From Cercis canadensis (lineage: Eukaryota > Streptophyta > Magnoliopsida > Fabales > Fabaceae), in assembly GCA_003255065.1 (NCBI GenBank), contig QAOA01002120.1, positions 206,792 to 270,791 of the forward strand: a stretch of DNA of 64,000 nucleotides, in the 5' to 3' direction. A program made the position numbers and the translations under genes. A model generated the notes under the pieces. That model did no database searches, was not told where the DNA came from, and was given only the letters and a program-made list of their open reading frames with translations. Each line of letters begins with the position of its first letter. Positions within the stretch are counted from its first letter, which is position 1. Of this stretch, positions 1-24,649 are shown piece by piece.

Positions 1-13071
<13,071 letters not shown>

Positions 13072-13096
13072 CTTCTTCTTCTTCTTCTTCTTCTTC
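13072..13096 (-). repeat. (AAG)n in the GTG1 5' leader
   Basis: On the minus strand about eight AAG units run directly into the GTG1 start codon (AAGAAGATGGG). Length variation here would change the leader next to the ATG. Confidence 0.85.
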
Positions 13097-13271
13097 TCTC
13101 TGCGAGTTTTGCCGGCAGCGACCTACTTGGAACGAAAAGCAGACTCTGGAGTGAACAGATGCAAGTTGATGATCTGATTCTGAAGCATTTCGGTTTGGAT
13201 TTCGATTTGCATGGGGAGAGAGGGGTTATAATTATAAAAGCATAATAACAAGGGACTACTCTACTTCTCAC

Positions 13272-13835
13272 AAGTGCACATGAATCTGAGTCCGCAACGA
13301 TGTTGAGTCATTAGTTCGGTTAATTGAAGCCTGCATTTTACTGTTTTTACTTTTTATCCACAAATGTTGAGCAAGTTTGAGTTTTTTTCTTTTCATTTTT
13401 CTTTTTCTCATGAATAGGCAAATAAAGATTTTAGAAAGGGAACATATAAAGAAAGAGACAAAGAGAAAAACACAGCTTGAGGAAAGTTTATTTTTTCCCT
13501 AATTTTTAGTATAAGGGGAGAATGTTATGGGGATTAAAAAGATGAGAGATGCAATTTCAAGACTTATTGCTTGTAATTCATATTCAATAATGATTAAATT
13601 AATATTTGCATAGAAAAAAAAAATTTCAAAGATATATTTATGATTGATTTTGAAAATATTGATAACACAATTTGAGTTTAGAATGTAATTTTTTTTTTTA
13701 ACAGTAAGAGCATATTCCAGCTAGTAAAATGTCTTTTTTGATTGACTTAATATTTGCATAGTAAAATAATGGTTTTCTATGGAGAAGAAAAAGAAGAAGG
13801 AAAAGGAAAAGGAGATAAGCATAAATTTGGAACAA
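13272..13835. other. Spacer upstream of GTG1
   Basis: AT-rich sequence between the GTG1 leader and the palindromic element. It should hold the GTG1 promoter (minus strand). I see no gene and no clear TATA element that I would defend. Confidence 0.4.
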
Positions 13836-13839
13836 AGAC

Positions 13840-14320
13840 TTGGATAATGCAAAAACTGATATTAATTTCACAATTACCATAGTTTGTAAATAATTTCCAT
13901 TGATACCGTTGTTTTCCTTTTTCAATGTGAAACCAACGATGCAATCGTGTAAATTGCGTTATCATGAAAGTGATGTCATTTGCCAAATAGTGTCACCTTC
14001 AATGTGAAGATGTTTGAAGGTGACGTAATTTGCCAAATGGTGTCATTATCACCTTTAAGGTAACACAATTTACACAATTACGTCACCTAATTGCGTCACG
14101 TCCTGGCAGGAATAAAACAAGTTTAGGTAACACAATTATGTACATTGTGTCACCATTTGATAAATGGCACCTCCTTTATGGTGATGCAATTGCCAAATGG
14201 CATCACTTTCATAGTGACGTAATTTATACAATTGTGTTACCGGTTTCACATATAAGAAAGGAAAACAACGGTATTCGCCAAAATTGTTTGAAAACAACAG
14301 TAGTGGTGGATTTATGATTC
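13840..14320. mobile_element. Palindromic non-autonomous element with internal repeats
   Basis: Left arm (about 13840-13990) has ATACCGTTGTTTTCCTTT, ATGTGAAACC and ATGAAAGTGATGTCATTTG. Right arm reversed (about 14310-14200) has ATACCGTTGTTTTCCTTT, ATGTGAAACC and ATGAAAGTGATGCCATTTG. Between the arms, four variants of a TTTGCCAAATGGTGTCA-like unit occur near 13979, 14030, 14150 and 14190. No protein is encoded. It sits just 3' of the LRR ORF (minus-strand sense). Confidence 0.65.
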
Positions 14321-14607
14321 GTTTTTACATTATTGAAGTCTTTGATCCCATAAATCTTATCAATTACATTGTGCTCAGAACATGATGGCTGCAGGTAAAA
14401 AAAATTTCTGTGGATCAGAAAAGATTTTGTTTCGAACCGGGATTATCTCAAAACTTGGGATTGGGACGTCTTAATTTCTAAAGTAGAAGACTTATTTGTT
14501 TCTGATACAGTAAAATAGTATAGAGGTATGATACATAGAACAAGTGTTTTCTATTTTATTAATTAGGAATTTTTGTCATCTACTTTTACGTAACAAGCAC
14601 CAAGCAG

Positions 14608-16620
14608 CTATTGACAAGGCAATAGAGCGAGTGAAAAAACAAAAACAATGAACTTGTTCAGTCTGGAACCAAACACATTATGGCTTCTATCCAGGTTTAC
14701 ATTTGAGGACTCCAAAGGTAAGCAAGAAGACATGCATAGATTGGGATTTCCAGCAAACGACATGTTGTTAAAGACTGAAAATTGGCCACCACTGGGAATT
14801 TTACCAACAAAATTATTATTGGAGAGATCAAGGGTAGTGAGGCTCGTCATGAACCGCATTTCATCTGGAATGTGCCCAGACAAGTTGTTTGTTGAGAGAT
14901 TGAGCGTGCTCAGATCCTTCAGATATTCAATTCCCTTGGGAATTTCCCCAACTAGCTTGTTTCGGCTCAAATCAATTGCCATTAGTGAAATACAGTGAGT
15001 AATCGAGACTGGAATTCCACCGATAAGATTGTTGTCGCTTATGTTAATCTTTGTCAACATGGATAAATCAAATACTTGCCGGGAAATTTCACCGGAGAAT
15101 TGATTCATTTCAAGTGATAGAGTTTGCAAACTCTTGAGATTTCCAATCGCTGCAGGAATTTTTCCAGTGAAGTAATTGTTAGATAGCAAAAGGAGTTCAA
15201 CTGATTCACCCGAGATCTCTGAGGGTAGCTCTCCAGAAAAATTGTTATTGCTAAATTCGACAATAGTCAACAAAGGTAACTTAAAAATCCCCGGTGGAAT
15301 TGATCCATTGAAGTAGTTATGTGGAATTCGGATCTTGTTGAGAGACTTACAATCACCAAGCTCCTTAGAAATTGGGCCATAGAACAAATTCTCCATCAGA
15401 ATCAATGCTTCCAACTTTCCTCCTTTGCATAAATCCCGAGGAATGAGTCCGGTGAGATGGTTGGCAGCCACGTCTAGTGTCTTGAGTTTTCCATTTGCAC
15501 CTAGATTTGGTGGCAATTGGAGAGTGAAGTTGTTACCCCAAAGCTGAAGCACCTCCAGATTTGGAAGGTCACCGATGAAGGCTGGGATGGGGCCGTGAAG
15601 CTTGTTCTGGAAGAAATTGATTAGAGTGAGGTTGTTGAGGTTGGAGAAACTTTCTGGAATCTCACCAGTGAGTGCGTTGATGGAGAGATCGAAAATTTTG
15701 AGGCTAATCAAAGTAGAGAATTGAGGAGGAATGGTGGCAGTAAGATTGTTCATATGTAGAAGCAAGGTATGCAGGTTTTTCAAAGAGCTCAGGCTTGCGG
15801 GAATCTCCCCGTTAAGATTACAGCTAGCCATGTTGAGTAGTTGTAGGGAGTGTATGGAACCCAACTCGGGTGGAATTCCTCCCTCGTAGTTATTACTGTA
15901 CCCAATATACAACTCTTTGAGATTTTTCAACCCACCCAAACTAGGTGGAATCCTGCCAGTGAGTCCATTTTCCATTAAATTTAAAATCTCTAAGCTCTGA
16001 ATTTCAGAATAACTGGGGGGTATCTGCCCATAAAAGTAGTTGCCAGCAAACGAAAGGTACTTGAGTTTCTTGAGGTTTACAATCTCCCAAGGAAGTGGTC
16101 CTGTGAAATTGTTGTCATAGGCGTCAAGAACCTCAAGTTGCATCATTGGGAGAGTGATTTCTGCTGGGAAATGGCCGGTGAATTGGTTGTGGGAGATGTT
16201 GAAGTAGGTGAGAGAAGTGAGGTTGGCTAGTTGCTTTGGAAGATGGCCAGTTAGATTGTTCTGGGTGAGGGTGAGGCTAACCAGCTTGTCCAACAGTCCA
16301 ATCTCTGACGGAAGGAAGCCGAACAAAGGCATAAGCGACAGATTTATTTGAGTTACTCGCGAGTTGTTGTCACACTTTACACCAGAGAAGAAACAATGTG
16401 CAGATGGTGAAGATGAGTACTTCCAATCCTCCAGCAATGAACCCTTGCCTTTGCCTCCCTTCATGCCACCCTTGAGCTTCAGCAGTGCATCAAGGTCACT
16501 GTACGCGCTGCACTTGCAAACCGTTAACACCAAGTGTAGCCAAATGAATGAAACTAGGCATATGCATAGCAAACTATGACACACACCACTTCTCATCACT
16601 CTTGTTTGCTTCTTCTGCAC
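14608..16620 (-). CDS. CLAVATA1-like LRR protein lacking membrane anchor and kinase
   Basis: Uninterrupted 670-codon ORF resembling the extracellular half of CLV1-class receptor kinases, which sense CLE peptides and control stem-cell number. Residues about 17-40 form a signal peptide, or start at the second Met (residue 9). An N-terminal LRR cap follows ([13 protein letters not shown]..., then CFFSGVKCD), then about twenty plant-type LRRs (LxxLxxLxLxxNxLxGxIP), ending with the C-terminal cap AGNPNLC..CLPLESS. The protein stops after [15 protein letters not shown], where the transmembrane helix should begin; no kinase follows towards 13300. Full-length relatives have about 980 residues. A kinase-only relic of the same family lies upstream at 18033-24643. 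The product, if made, could be a secreted decoy; it may equally be a recent truncation. Confidence 0.85.
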   Translation of the reverse strand: MQKKQTRVMRSGVCHSLLCICLVSFIWLHLVLTVCKCSAYSDLDALLKLKGGMKGGKGKGSLLEDWKYSSSPSAHCFFSGVKCDNNSRVTQINLSLMPLFGFLPSEIGLLDKLVSLTLTQNNLTGHLPKQLANLTSLTYFNISHNQFTGHFPAEITLPMMQLEVLDAYDNNFTGPLPWEIVNLKKLKYLSFAGNYFYGQIPPSYSEIQSLEILNLMENGLTGRIPPSLGGLKNLKELYIGYSNNYEGGIPPELGSIHSLQLLNMASCNLNGEIPASLSSLKNLHTLLLHMNNLTATIPPQFSTLISLKIFDLSINALTGEIPESFSNLNNLTLINFFQNKLHGPIPAFIGDLPNLEVLQLWGNNFTLQLPPNLGANGKLKTLDVAANHLTGLIPRDLCKGGKLEALILMENLFYGPISKELGDCKSLNKIRIPHNYFNGSIPPGIFKLPLLTIVEFSNNNFSGELPSEISGESVELLLLSNNYFTGKIPAAIGNLKSLQTLSLEMNQFSGEISRQVFDLSMLTKINISDNNLIGGIPVSITHCISLMAIDLSRNKLVGEIPKGIEYLKDLSTLNLSTNNLSGHIPDEMRFMTSLTTLDLSNNNFVGKIPSGGQFSVFNNMSFAGNPNLCMSSCLPLESSNVNLDRSHNVFGSRLNKFIVFVFSLALLPCQ

Positions 16621-18032
16621 TAGTCTAGCTGATAGATAGTCTATAATATCATCGTTTAAATATTACACCAAACTAGTTTTTCATATATGATCAACAAAAG
16701 TAGTTTTAAGATGATGTTATGCCTTAATTAGTAGATTACAGCAAGGCATGCAACGCATATATTCTGAAGGATATATCCTCTTCTCTTTCTTAAAGAGGAA
16801 TTTTGCATAGAGAGATCGTTTCCTGTTTAAACTTTTTTATCAACAAGTGTTCTCAAGTCTAAACCCAATTAACATTCCCCACAAATTCTAACTTTTCTTT
16901 CTATTATATCTTGGAGAAGAGAACCAAGGTACTGACATCAAATCATCAATTTCTTTTGTTTCGGAGGTGTTTTAACGTTGAATCTATCATTTTTTTTAAA
17001 AAGTTATTGTTAATAAATATAAATATTGATATCTTTTTCTTTTGATCCAAATGGCAAGATTGGCCAGACGTGAAATACCCCTCCCAATTGCTATATGAAG
17101 TGCATAATTTAGCTTAGGCTTCACACTTTTACTATTCCATGCAGTGATCTAGAGTATTATTAAAGTACTAAATAGTTTCATTTAATATACTTTTACAAAA
17201 AGATATTTCTAGCAAAAAAAAAAAAGGACATATGTAGGCATAAGGTTTTCTTTTAAAGATTTTAGGTGTATAACTTAGACAAAATTGCATATAATTTTTT
17301 CAATAAGCTATTGGCTTTTAACTCTTAATTTATGCATCATTAATCTTTGTTACTTTCCATATATCACATAATGTTTCTACGTCAAAAAATAAAATAAGAA
17401 ATTGCATTTTTTTAATAAAGTGAACTACTTTCCATGATCATTATGAAAAAAGTAAATGATATATTTTAGATAGTGCATATGAATAAATACTAATGAGGGA
17501 ATCAAATGAGTGAGTCCATCATCAAATATCAAATATCATCACCAATTGTCATAGACCATTAACAAAAACTTAAGTGTACTTTATCTAATATTAACTGTTG
17601 ATTTGTTTCATCAGCTATATATTATTCTCCTGTATTTTATTTTTTAAATGTAACGCTCATCTTATAGGATTCAAATTTTTAATAAAATTTAGTTCTTTTT
17701 AGCACCCATTACTATTTTTAATTAACATTTTGGCAAAAAAAATGTAATAAAAAAAAAAGAGTATAGAATTGTAAAATTATATACAATTTATAATAGTAAT
17801 TAGCACTTCAAATTTTGAAATGTTCTTTCAAATAGTAATTATGTTGAATTTTAGGGAAATATAGTACAACATTCAATGGCCAAAAAGAAGGCATAGAAAA
17901 ATTCATATTTCATACTACTTTTTATATTTGAGTTGAGCAAAGGAAGCATATATACATAATTATTATTACTATAGGTTTGATCACAAGAAATTATGAGAGT
18001 TCTTTTGCATTTATTTAGTAAGAAGGCAATCT
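16621..18032 (-). other. AT-rich 5' flank of the LRR ORF
   Basis: Region between the LRR ORF start and the end of the upstream kinase relic. It should contain the LRR promoter. The first 60 bases (TAGCTGATAGATA..TCT..AATATCATC) are echoed at 44770-44835. No other gene seen. Confidence 0.5.
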
Positions 18033-18124
18033 TTAGAGATTAATTAGGTTGGGAGAAGAGCGAGGAAGGTGCGACCCCTTTTTTTTTTGGTTGGTTAACG
18101 GGGCATGTGCCCAGAAAGAAAACA

Positions 18125-21100
18125 TTACAAGAAAGAGCTAGGGGGCAAAGTGTACCCCATTTCATCAACTAACAGCAAGTGAAATAAATCTCTCGGAGGG
18201 GACGTGAGGTGCGTGGCACCCAAACCTTGCCCAATACTAAAATTGGCCAACCAATCAGCACAGAGGTTCCCTTTTGGATTTACATGTTGCAACTTTACGT
18301 GCCAAGCCTTTTGCAGCATCCCAAAGATCATCTTCAACAGCTGCCCATGCTTGCCACCCACACATCCCGTAGTAGAGAGACACACTACAGCATCTTGGGA
18401 GTCACTCTCCAAGATTACCTTCTTACAACCCAGCCTTCACGCCATCTCCAGCCCTTCCAAAACACCCCAAAGCTTAGCACAAAAGGCTGAGGCAAAACCC
18501 AAGTTACGAAACATCCCTGCCATCCAAACTCCACACTCATCTCTAATTAAAGCTCCACATCCTGCCACCCCCAGTTCCCTTTCGACGCCCCATCAGTGTT
18601 GATTTTAACCCACCCTGCCTCTGGCGGATTCCAAAGAACACAAAGATCAACTGAAGCAGGGGTAGGATCTCGGTTATTGACAGAGAAGTTACAGCTCTTT
18701 AAGAAGTCATTGATCACCAAGCACGGATTGAAAGGACGAACGAAGTTGGGGTCGAAAACGGCCAGGCACCTCTATTTCCAAAGCATCCAAGCAATGACTG
18801 CCCAAGTAATACTCCAAGTCTGCCCGGGGCCACCCAAGTTTTGAGTGAGGTTCAACTCTATCCATTGGGGAAGCTCCCAGGAAAAGAACTGGACCCTCTT
18901 GGAAGGAGAGACGAACTGAACCCACACCCTCCAAGCAAAACAACAGTCCCTCAACACATGGAGAATTGTCTCTTTCCCCCTATACAAATCGTGCACCTAC
19001 CATCTGAGCCACTCCACTTACTACACTTCTCATTGGTAAGCAGCCCCTCATAAGACATTTGCCAGAGGAACAGGCGTATGCGCTCTGGGCCTGGCCAACT
19101 CCAGATTTTACTCCAAATATTACTAGTTGGAGTCCACCTTTGATCCATAAGGAGCTTATAGGCACTCCTAACAGAGAAATCTCCTGAACTATTTCCTAGC
19201 TAGTAAATACCATCCACACCATTTTCCAAAGAAGGAGGGGGGATAGCGTGAATTTTAGAGCAAACTTCAGTATGAAGAACTCTTTCAAGAGATTCCCAAT
19301 TCCAGTCACCAGAGGGGAGACAAAAGTCAGCAACAAGAGTATTTAGCTCACTGTCCGGAACAGAAAAGGTGGTTGTTTCAAGCAGACTTCTCTCTCCATC
19401 TACCCAAGGATCAAGCCAGAAATTAATAGAGAGACCATTGCCCACATTCCAGCCCATACACTTAGACAAAGCTTGCCAAACTACACCTATGGCCTTCCAC
19501 AAAGCCGAGTCACCTCTCAACACCTCAAAAGAAGAACGTCTGCTAGATCCCTATCCATACTTACCTTTGAGCACCTGAACCCAAAGCTCTTCCTATCTAG
19601 AAAGTATCCCCCAACCCAACTTCATGATACACGCCTGATTCATGGTCACCAACCGCCTAGTTCCCAGATTGCCCCTATTCTTAGGCATGCATAAAGTCGC
19701 CCATTTAACAGTATGGACTTTCTTGAAGTGCTCATCGTGACCCCAAATGAAACTTCTTTGAATTCTTTCAATTTCATAACATATGGACTTGGGGATTAAG
19801 CTCGACTGCATGGCATAGATGGGGAGCGCACCTATAATCGACTTGGCAAGGGTCACCCTACCAGCCATAGATAAGCATTGAATTTTCCAACCAGCAAGTC
19901 TTTGACGGGTCCTATCAATTAAGAACTGGAGTTTCGCCTTAGAAGTTCTACCATGAGAGATAGGCATCCCCAGGTATAGGCCCAGGTCATTAGTCATAGA
20001 GAATCCACATGAGTCAGAGATGACTTGTTTAGTCACAAAGTTGACATTTTTAGAGAAAAAGATATTTGTCTTAGAAACATTCACCTTTTGACCAGACATA
20101 GCACAAAATTTAGTCAAGCACTCCATCACCAGGTTAACTTGAGGGATAGAAGCTTCAACGAAAAGAAGAAGGTCATCAGCAAACATAAGGTGGTAAATAG
20201 ATAGACTCCCTTTGCCCGCACGCATAGGCTTCCAAAAGCCATCCTCCACCACCTCAGAAATGATATGAGAAAGTTTATCCATACACAAAAGCACTCAGAC
20301 TTACCACCATTCCAGAGGAGTCTCATGGAAGTCGATTGAACACAATCCATAATAAGTCTTCTGAAACTGAAAGGAAGCTTAAGTTCACACAACACTTCTT
20401 CAATGAAGCTCCACTTAATGTGGTCGTAGGCTTTCTCCAAGTCCACCTTAATGGCCATGAAACCTCTCTTGCCCCTAACTTTATGCATAGAATGCATCAT
20501 CTCCTGGGCAATGATAATATTATCCTGAATACTCCTCTTGGGGACAAAGCTAGATTGAAAAGGAGAGATCAGATTGGGAAGTAAGTGTTTCATTCTGTTC
20601 ACAATGATCTTAGTTATGCATTTGTACGAAACATCGCACAGCGATATTGGCCTGAACTGAGATATAAACTTCGGCTTGTCCACTTTTGGAATGAGGACCA
20701 AAAGAGTATCATTAAGCTCTGATATACTCTTAGCACCAGAGAAAATTTGGTCAGCTAGCTTGAACATCGACCTAGCAAGGGTAGTCCATTGCGAATGGTA
20801 GAAAATTGCAGGGAAACCATCTGGGCCCGGCGCCTTAAGCGGGCCCAATCCAAACATGGTGATCTTAACTTCTTTCACTTGGAGAGGTTTAGATAAATCC
20901 CTCAAAATACTATCTTCAATCAGCGGAAACGAAAGCTTGGTATACCAGTTTATCTTGGGCATATCATCAATAAACAAATTCACATAAAACCTCAGAGCAA
21001 GCTCTCTGAGCGCCTCATTATCCTCTATCCACTCTCCTGCCTTATCTCTGAGCATTTCTATTTTGTTACGTATTCTACGAATGACTGTTTTAGTATGGTA

Positions 21101-22183
21101 GTATCGAGTGTTACGGTTACCCTTAGAGACCCAATCTGCTCTAGATTTTTTATGCCAAAGGATTTCCTCTTGCATTAAAATACCTCTCAACTCCAAAGTT
21201 AGGGAACATTCCAGCTTATCAAGAAAAGGGGTCCACCTTCTATGCATGGCGCGCTGAGCGCCTTGAATTCTGTTCGCAAGACGGGTTTTCTTCCTCAAGA
21301 TGTGACCAAAGACCTCTCTATTCCACCCTTGAAGAATGGGAGTGATCTTACCCAGACTCCCTGCAAGAGAAACAGAGTGGTCCCAATTCCTAGCTACTAC
21401 AGAATTAAAATCTTCATGAGAAAGCCAAGCGGCTTCAAATCTGAACGGTCTCTCCAAACAACTAGAGGGAAGTTTAACAAAATCAATGAGAATTGGGTGG
21501 TGGTCAGAATACACCCTGGGTAAAACTATAGCTTTGGCCTCATCAAAATGCATTCTCTAAGCGCTATTGCACAGCACACGATCAAGTTTTTCGAAGATAC
21601 GATCATACCCATTGATCAGAGAACCTCTCCACGTGAATTTGGACCCCAACGCATCAACCTCCAAAAGATTACACCCATGAATCCAATTTGCAAATCTTTG
21701 ACACCTTCTGACATTAACAGAGGCTCCTCCTTTCTTCTCCCCTGCGTGGAGAAAATCGTTAAAATCCCCTGCTAGCATCCACTTGGACGACATGCTCCCA
21801 GCAATATGCGAAATCTCATCCCACAAAACGACTCGTTCTTTGAAATACGGGCTTGCATAGACTGCAGTAAAGAACCACACTAAGCCAGAAGTTCCAAAAA
21901 ATCTCACATGAATAAATTGGGCATGGTTCTTAATCACCTCTACCATCAATCCATCGGACTTCCATGCTACCCAGATACCACCAGCTAACCTATTTCCTTC
22001 AGAGAAGACCGAGAAAGGCTATCCTAGTTTACGTAAAATACCTGGCGCTCGTGAGCCTCCAACTTTAGTTTCCATCAGAACAAGAACTTCAGGTAAGCAA
22101 GGTCCAAGAATATTCTTAGCCGCCCTGAGAAAATCTGCATTACCAGCCCCTCTACAATTCCACACTAGAATCTTATTAATCAT
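18125..22183 (-). pseudogene. LINE ORF2: endonuclease, reverse transcriptase, RNase H, with disablements
   Basis: Starts at the ATG 22183 with the AP-endonuclease opening INKILVWNCRGAGNADFLRA; a stop follows near 22020. Endonuclease continues at 21557-21949 (MLAGDFNDFLHAGEKKGG) and an in-frame stop separates LCNSA from MHFDEAKAIVLPRVYSDHHP. The reverse transcriptase occupies 20300-21550 (LGPLKAPGPDGFPAIFYHS, FRPISLCDVSYKCITKIIVN), shifts frame near 20300, and continues at 19593-20294 with the catalytic FADDLLLF. zf-RVT lies at about 18950-19150 (WSWPGPERIRLFLWQMSYEG) and RNase H at 18125-18600 (VILESDSQDAV, HVNPKGNLCADWLAN). Encoded activities would be target nicking and reverse transcription, but at least three breaks make it inactive. 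Confidence 0.88.
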
Positions 22184-22668
22184 AAAATAAAGGAAGAAGG
22201 AGTATCGAACACCTAAGACATTTGCATGTCTTCCATTGCCAGTTGACCCTTACTAGCATTCTCCATTAGTCCTGGCACATGCAGGACATCTGTCATGAAC
22301 TCCTCTCCACTGCTCAAATAAGTAACTAGAGTTATATCAAGAGGTTCTGGAGCACGGTTGAGACCCACCGTGATAATGCCAAAAGGGCCCACATGGAGAA
22401 AACTAGAGTAGTCCTCACCAATCTGCATATTAGAACATGCAACCCCATCAATCGGACCATATTGTGTTACTTGTCTACTATGGGCTTGCACACTCCTTTC
22501 TATATCTTGTTTAGACTTCAACTGCTCCACTTCTTTATACCCGGGCCCATTGCCTTCCATAGTCCTTTTATTGTGGTTTTGACTTTTGACTATTAACTTC
22601 CCCTCAGAAGAATCTTCAGAATACCCCTGTTTGTGACTTTTTGGAATCCCACGTGATGCAATAAATGC

Positions 22669-24008
22669 TTAGCTCTTCTCCCCATTTTTGCTCTCCTTGT
22701 TTAAGTCTTGATGATTGACATTGATTAAGACATCAATCCCTCCCTCCTCGGTTTCTAATGAGGCAAACCTGGATCCCTTAACTTTGCCCATACTACTTTG
22801 GTGCTTCTCTCCTGGAACTCCATTCCCCTCATTGCTCATCCTAGCCAAATCTCGTCCCACGTCCCTCCTAGTTCTCTTAGGTTTCTGAACTAACATTCGA
22901 GGTCCAAACTTGCATTCATCCCCATGGTGGTCTGCCGGAGAACTTTCAAACCCCACGTTACTACCACCCTCCTCCTGGTGGACCACGCGAGAATTAATGG
23001 GCTTATCTGGACATCCCTCCTTCATGTGTCCATACCGACCACAGTGAAAACAAATAAGATGAATGCCTTCATATTCAATAGTGCATGAGATTCCGTCTAT
23101 ACATAACTGAGAGAGTAATGGCTTCGATAGGTCAACTTTAACGCATAACCTTGCAAACTTCCCCGTTGATTGAAGAAAGGTGTTAGTATCCATTTTGATG
23201 GTGCGCCCAACGCAGTTGCCCAATGTCTTCAATATCTCCCTGTCATAGTACTCCATTGCTATACCTAGGAAGCGAATCCATACCATTACTGAATCTATTG
23301 CAGCCAAGTAAGGATTAAAATTAGGCTGCCATTCCCTTATTGTAAGGTAATAGTCAAATATCATCCAAGGACCACCTGAGAGAGCAAACTCGTAATCTGG
23401 CTCCGTACTGAGTTTAACTAGGAAAAAGTCATTCCCCAAATCAATAATATTCATAACTCCCTTAAGTGACCATAGCTGTTTGAGCTTCCGTTCCAAAAAA
23501 TGGAAACCAATCTGCTTCCCAAGTAGTTTTATTATCAAGCATTTCTTCCATGGCTTCTTGATTCTCTCCCTTTCTTTGGAAGACAACTCGATCATGGGAC
23601 AAAAAGGGTCCTCTTTCCGGAACGAGACCTTAATCCTGGACTCTTGGCCAGAGTTAGCACCGAACTGCTCATTACTATCCTCCCTTCTCGCTTGAGCGTC
23701 CTCAATTCCAATTTCTGCATCGTCATCTTCCTCCTCTCCCTCAGACTCGAATTCTTCTAACTCAGACTCACTTATCCCTCCCATAAGGGACTGCTTATAC
23801 AACAGCTGAACTTCTGCATGGGACTCAGAATCCATATCTTCTTGCACTACCTGATCATAAAAGACAGGAAGGGAAGATGTTCCATCGAACTCCTTCCCAC
23901 CCCCTTGATTTTCTTGCCTCCCCGCTGGAGAAGCTCAGCCCCCTCCAGGCGATTTGTAGCCTCCGTAGTCACTCGCTCTCGTTCTCCATTGTTTTCGCTC
24001 TCGTTCAT
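22669..24008 (-). pseudogene. LINE ORF1 (nucleic-acid-binding, DUF4283 plus zinc knuckle), frameshifted at 5' end
   Basis: The main open part, 22669-23847 (392 codons), has an acidic N terminus (SELEEFESEGEEEDDDAE), a DUF4283-type domain at about residues 95-180 (GVMNIIDLGNDFFLVKLS, GGPWMIFDYYLTIREW) and a zinc knuckle at about 270-285 (CFHCGRYGHMKEGC, CX2CX4HX4C). The natural start is probably the ATG at 24008 (MNESENNGERE), with one frameshift in the G-rich run near 23905 separating it from the rest. It would bind the element RNA. A further open stretch at 22213-22560 may be a broken C-terminal extension. Confidence 0.8.
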
Positions 24009-24192
24009 TTTGAATGCCTTCCTTCTTGTGTTTGTGTTACCCCTTTTCTTCTACGCACATCATGTTCAAGCCTACTTTGAACATATGAATGACACGTGTC
24101 AATGGGTCCAACATTGCCAGCACTGATGCTGCATCAGATGGCTGAGACTGAGAGAGCTCTGATATGGTTTTCTTGATCCATCCCATAATTAC

Positions 24193-24548
24193 TAGCTAAT
24201 TGACCTTAATATTACACTTTTACAACTTATTTATATAATTATAATATTTTTTAATTTATTTACCCAAATATTACACTTTTAAAAAATTAAAAACTAAAAA
24301 AAAAAGTTTTTGTCTATTAAAAAAAAGTCAAAATGTTCATGCTTGTGTCAGATGGAAGGGACAAACCTTGAGCTCATTGGTGTATCCCACGTGGATACGA
24401 TGTGGACCCCTTGGCATGTCCAACGGCCCCCGCAACTTCTGTTCTTAGTTTATTAATTTTGTTTAAAATATAATATTGAAGTAAACAAATTAAAAAGTGT
24501 TATAATTATGTAAATAAATTGTGAAAGTATAATATTTTGATCAATCAG
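24193..24548. mobile_element. MITE with about 95-bp inverted repeats and 11-bp target duplication
   Basis: Left arm CTAATTGACCTTAATATTAC, ACTTTTACAACTTATTTA; right arm reversed CTGATTGATCAAAATATTAT, ACTTTCACAATTTATTTA; the pairing continues for about 95 bp. CCCATAATTAC at 24182-24192 is repeated at 24549-24559. Core is GC-richer (CCCACGTGGATACGATGTGG). A target duplication of 9-11 bp points to the Mutator superfamily. It splits the kinase relic. Confidence 0.82.
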
Positions 24549-24649
24549 CCCATAATTACCACCCCATTCCCCAAAAGCTCCAATAACACTGCCAAAGCTA
24601 TATATATAACTTTTCTCCTCCACTTTTGAAGTGTAACCATATTCTGCCA

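Larger units (their letters stand above)
18079..24038 (-). mobile_element. Near full-length L1-type LINE, inactivated
   Basis: About 6 kb: ORF1 with zinc knuckle, ORF2 with endonuclease, reverse transcriptase, zinc-binding zf-RVT region and RNase H, then a 10-base A-tail (T-run 18079-18088). Flanking target duplication AAAAGGGGT at 24039-24047 and 18074-18082, the latter merging with the A-tail, so its length is uncertain. The sequence beyond both ends belongs to the same kinase gene, which fixes the boundaries. Stops and frameshifts in ORF1 and ORF2 make it non-autonomous. Confidence 0.9.
18033..24643 (-). pseudogene. CLV1-like kinase exon 2 relic split by a LINE and a MITE
   Basis: Pieces of one CLV1-type kinase C-lobe in order on the minus strand. 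24549-24643 opens with an acceptor (GCTTGGCAG|AATATG) and reads EYGYTSKVEEKSYIYSFGSV. 24040-24181 reads [25 protein letters not shown], then [18 protein letters not shown]. 18033-18078 reads LPRSSPNLINL and a stop, matching CLV1-family C termini. The MITE (24193-24548, 11-bp duplication) and the LINE (18079-24038, 9-bp duplication) separate the pieces; removing the MITE restores an open frame ([10 protein letters not shown]). The segment from VEEK to the C-terminal tail, about 20 residues, was already missing before the LINE arrived. The acceptor sits where AtCLV1 has its single intron. No matching first exon is found upstream. Confidence 0.85.

Noticed and set aside
14648-14998. Plus-strand 116-aa ORF under the LRR gene
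   Set aside because: Antisense of a repetitive LRR frame.
18204-18602. Plus-strand ORFs across the LINE (18204-19694, 20336-21775, 22393-24126)
   Set aside because: Antisense shadows of LINE ORF1 and ORF2; no family resemblance of their own.
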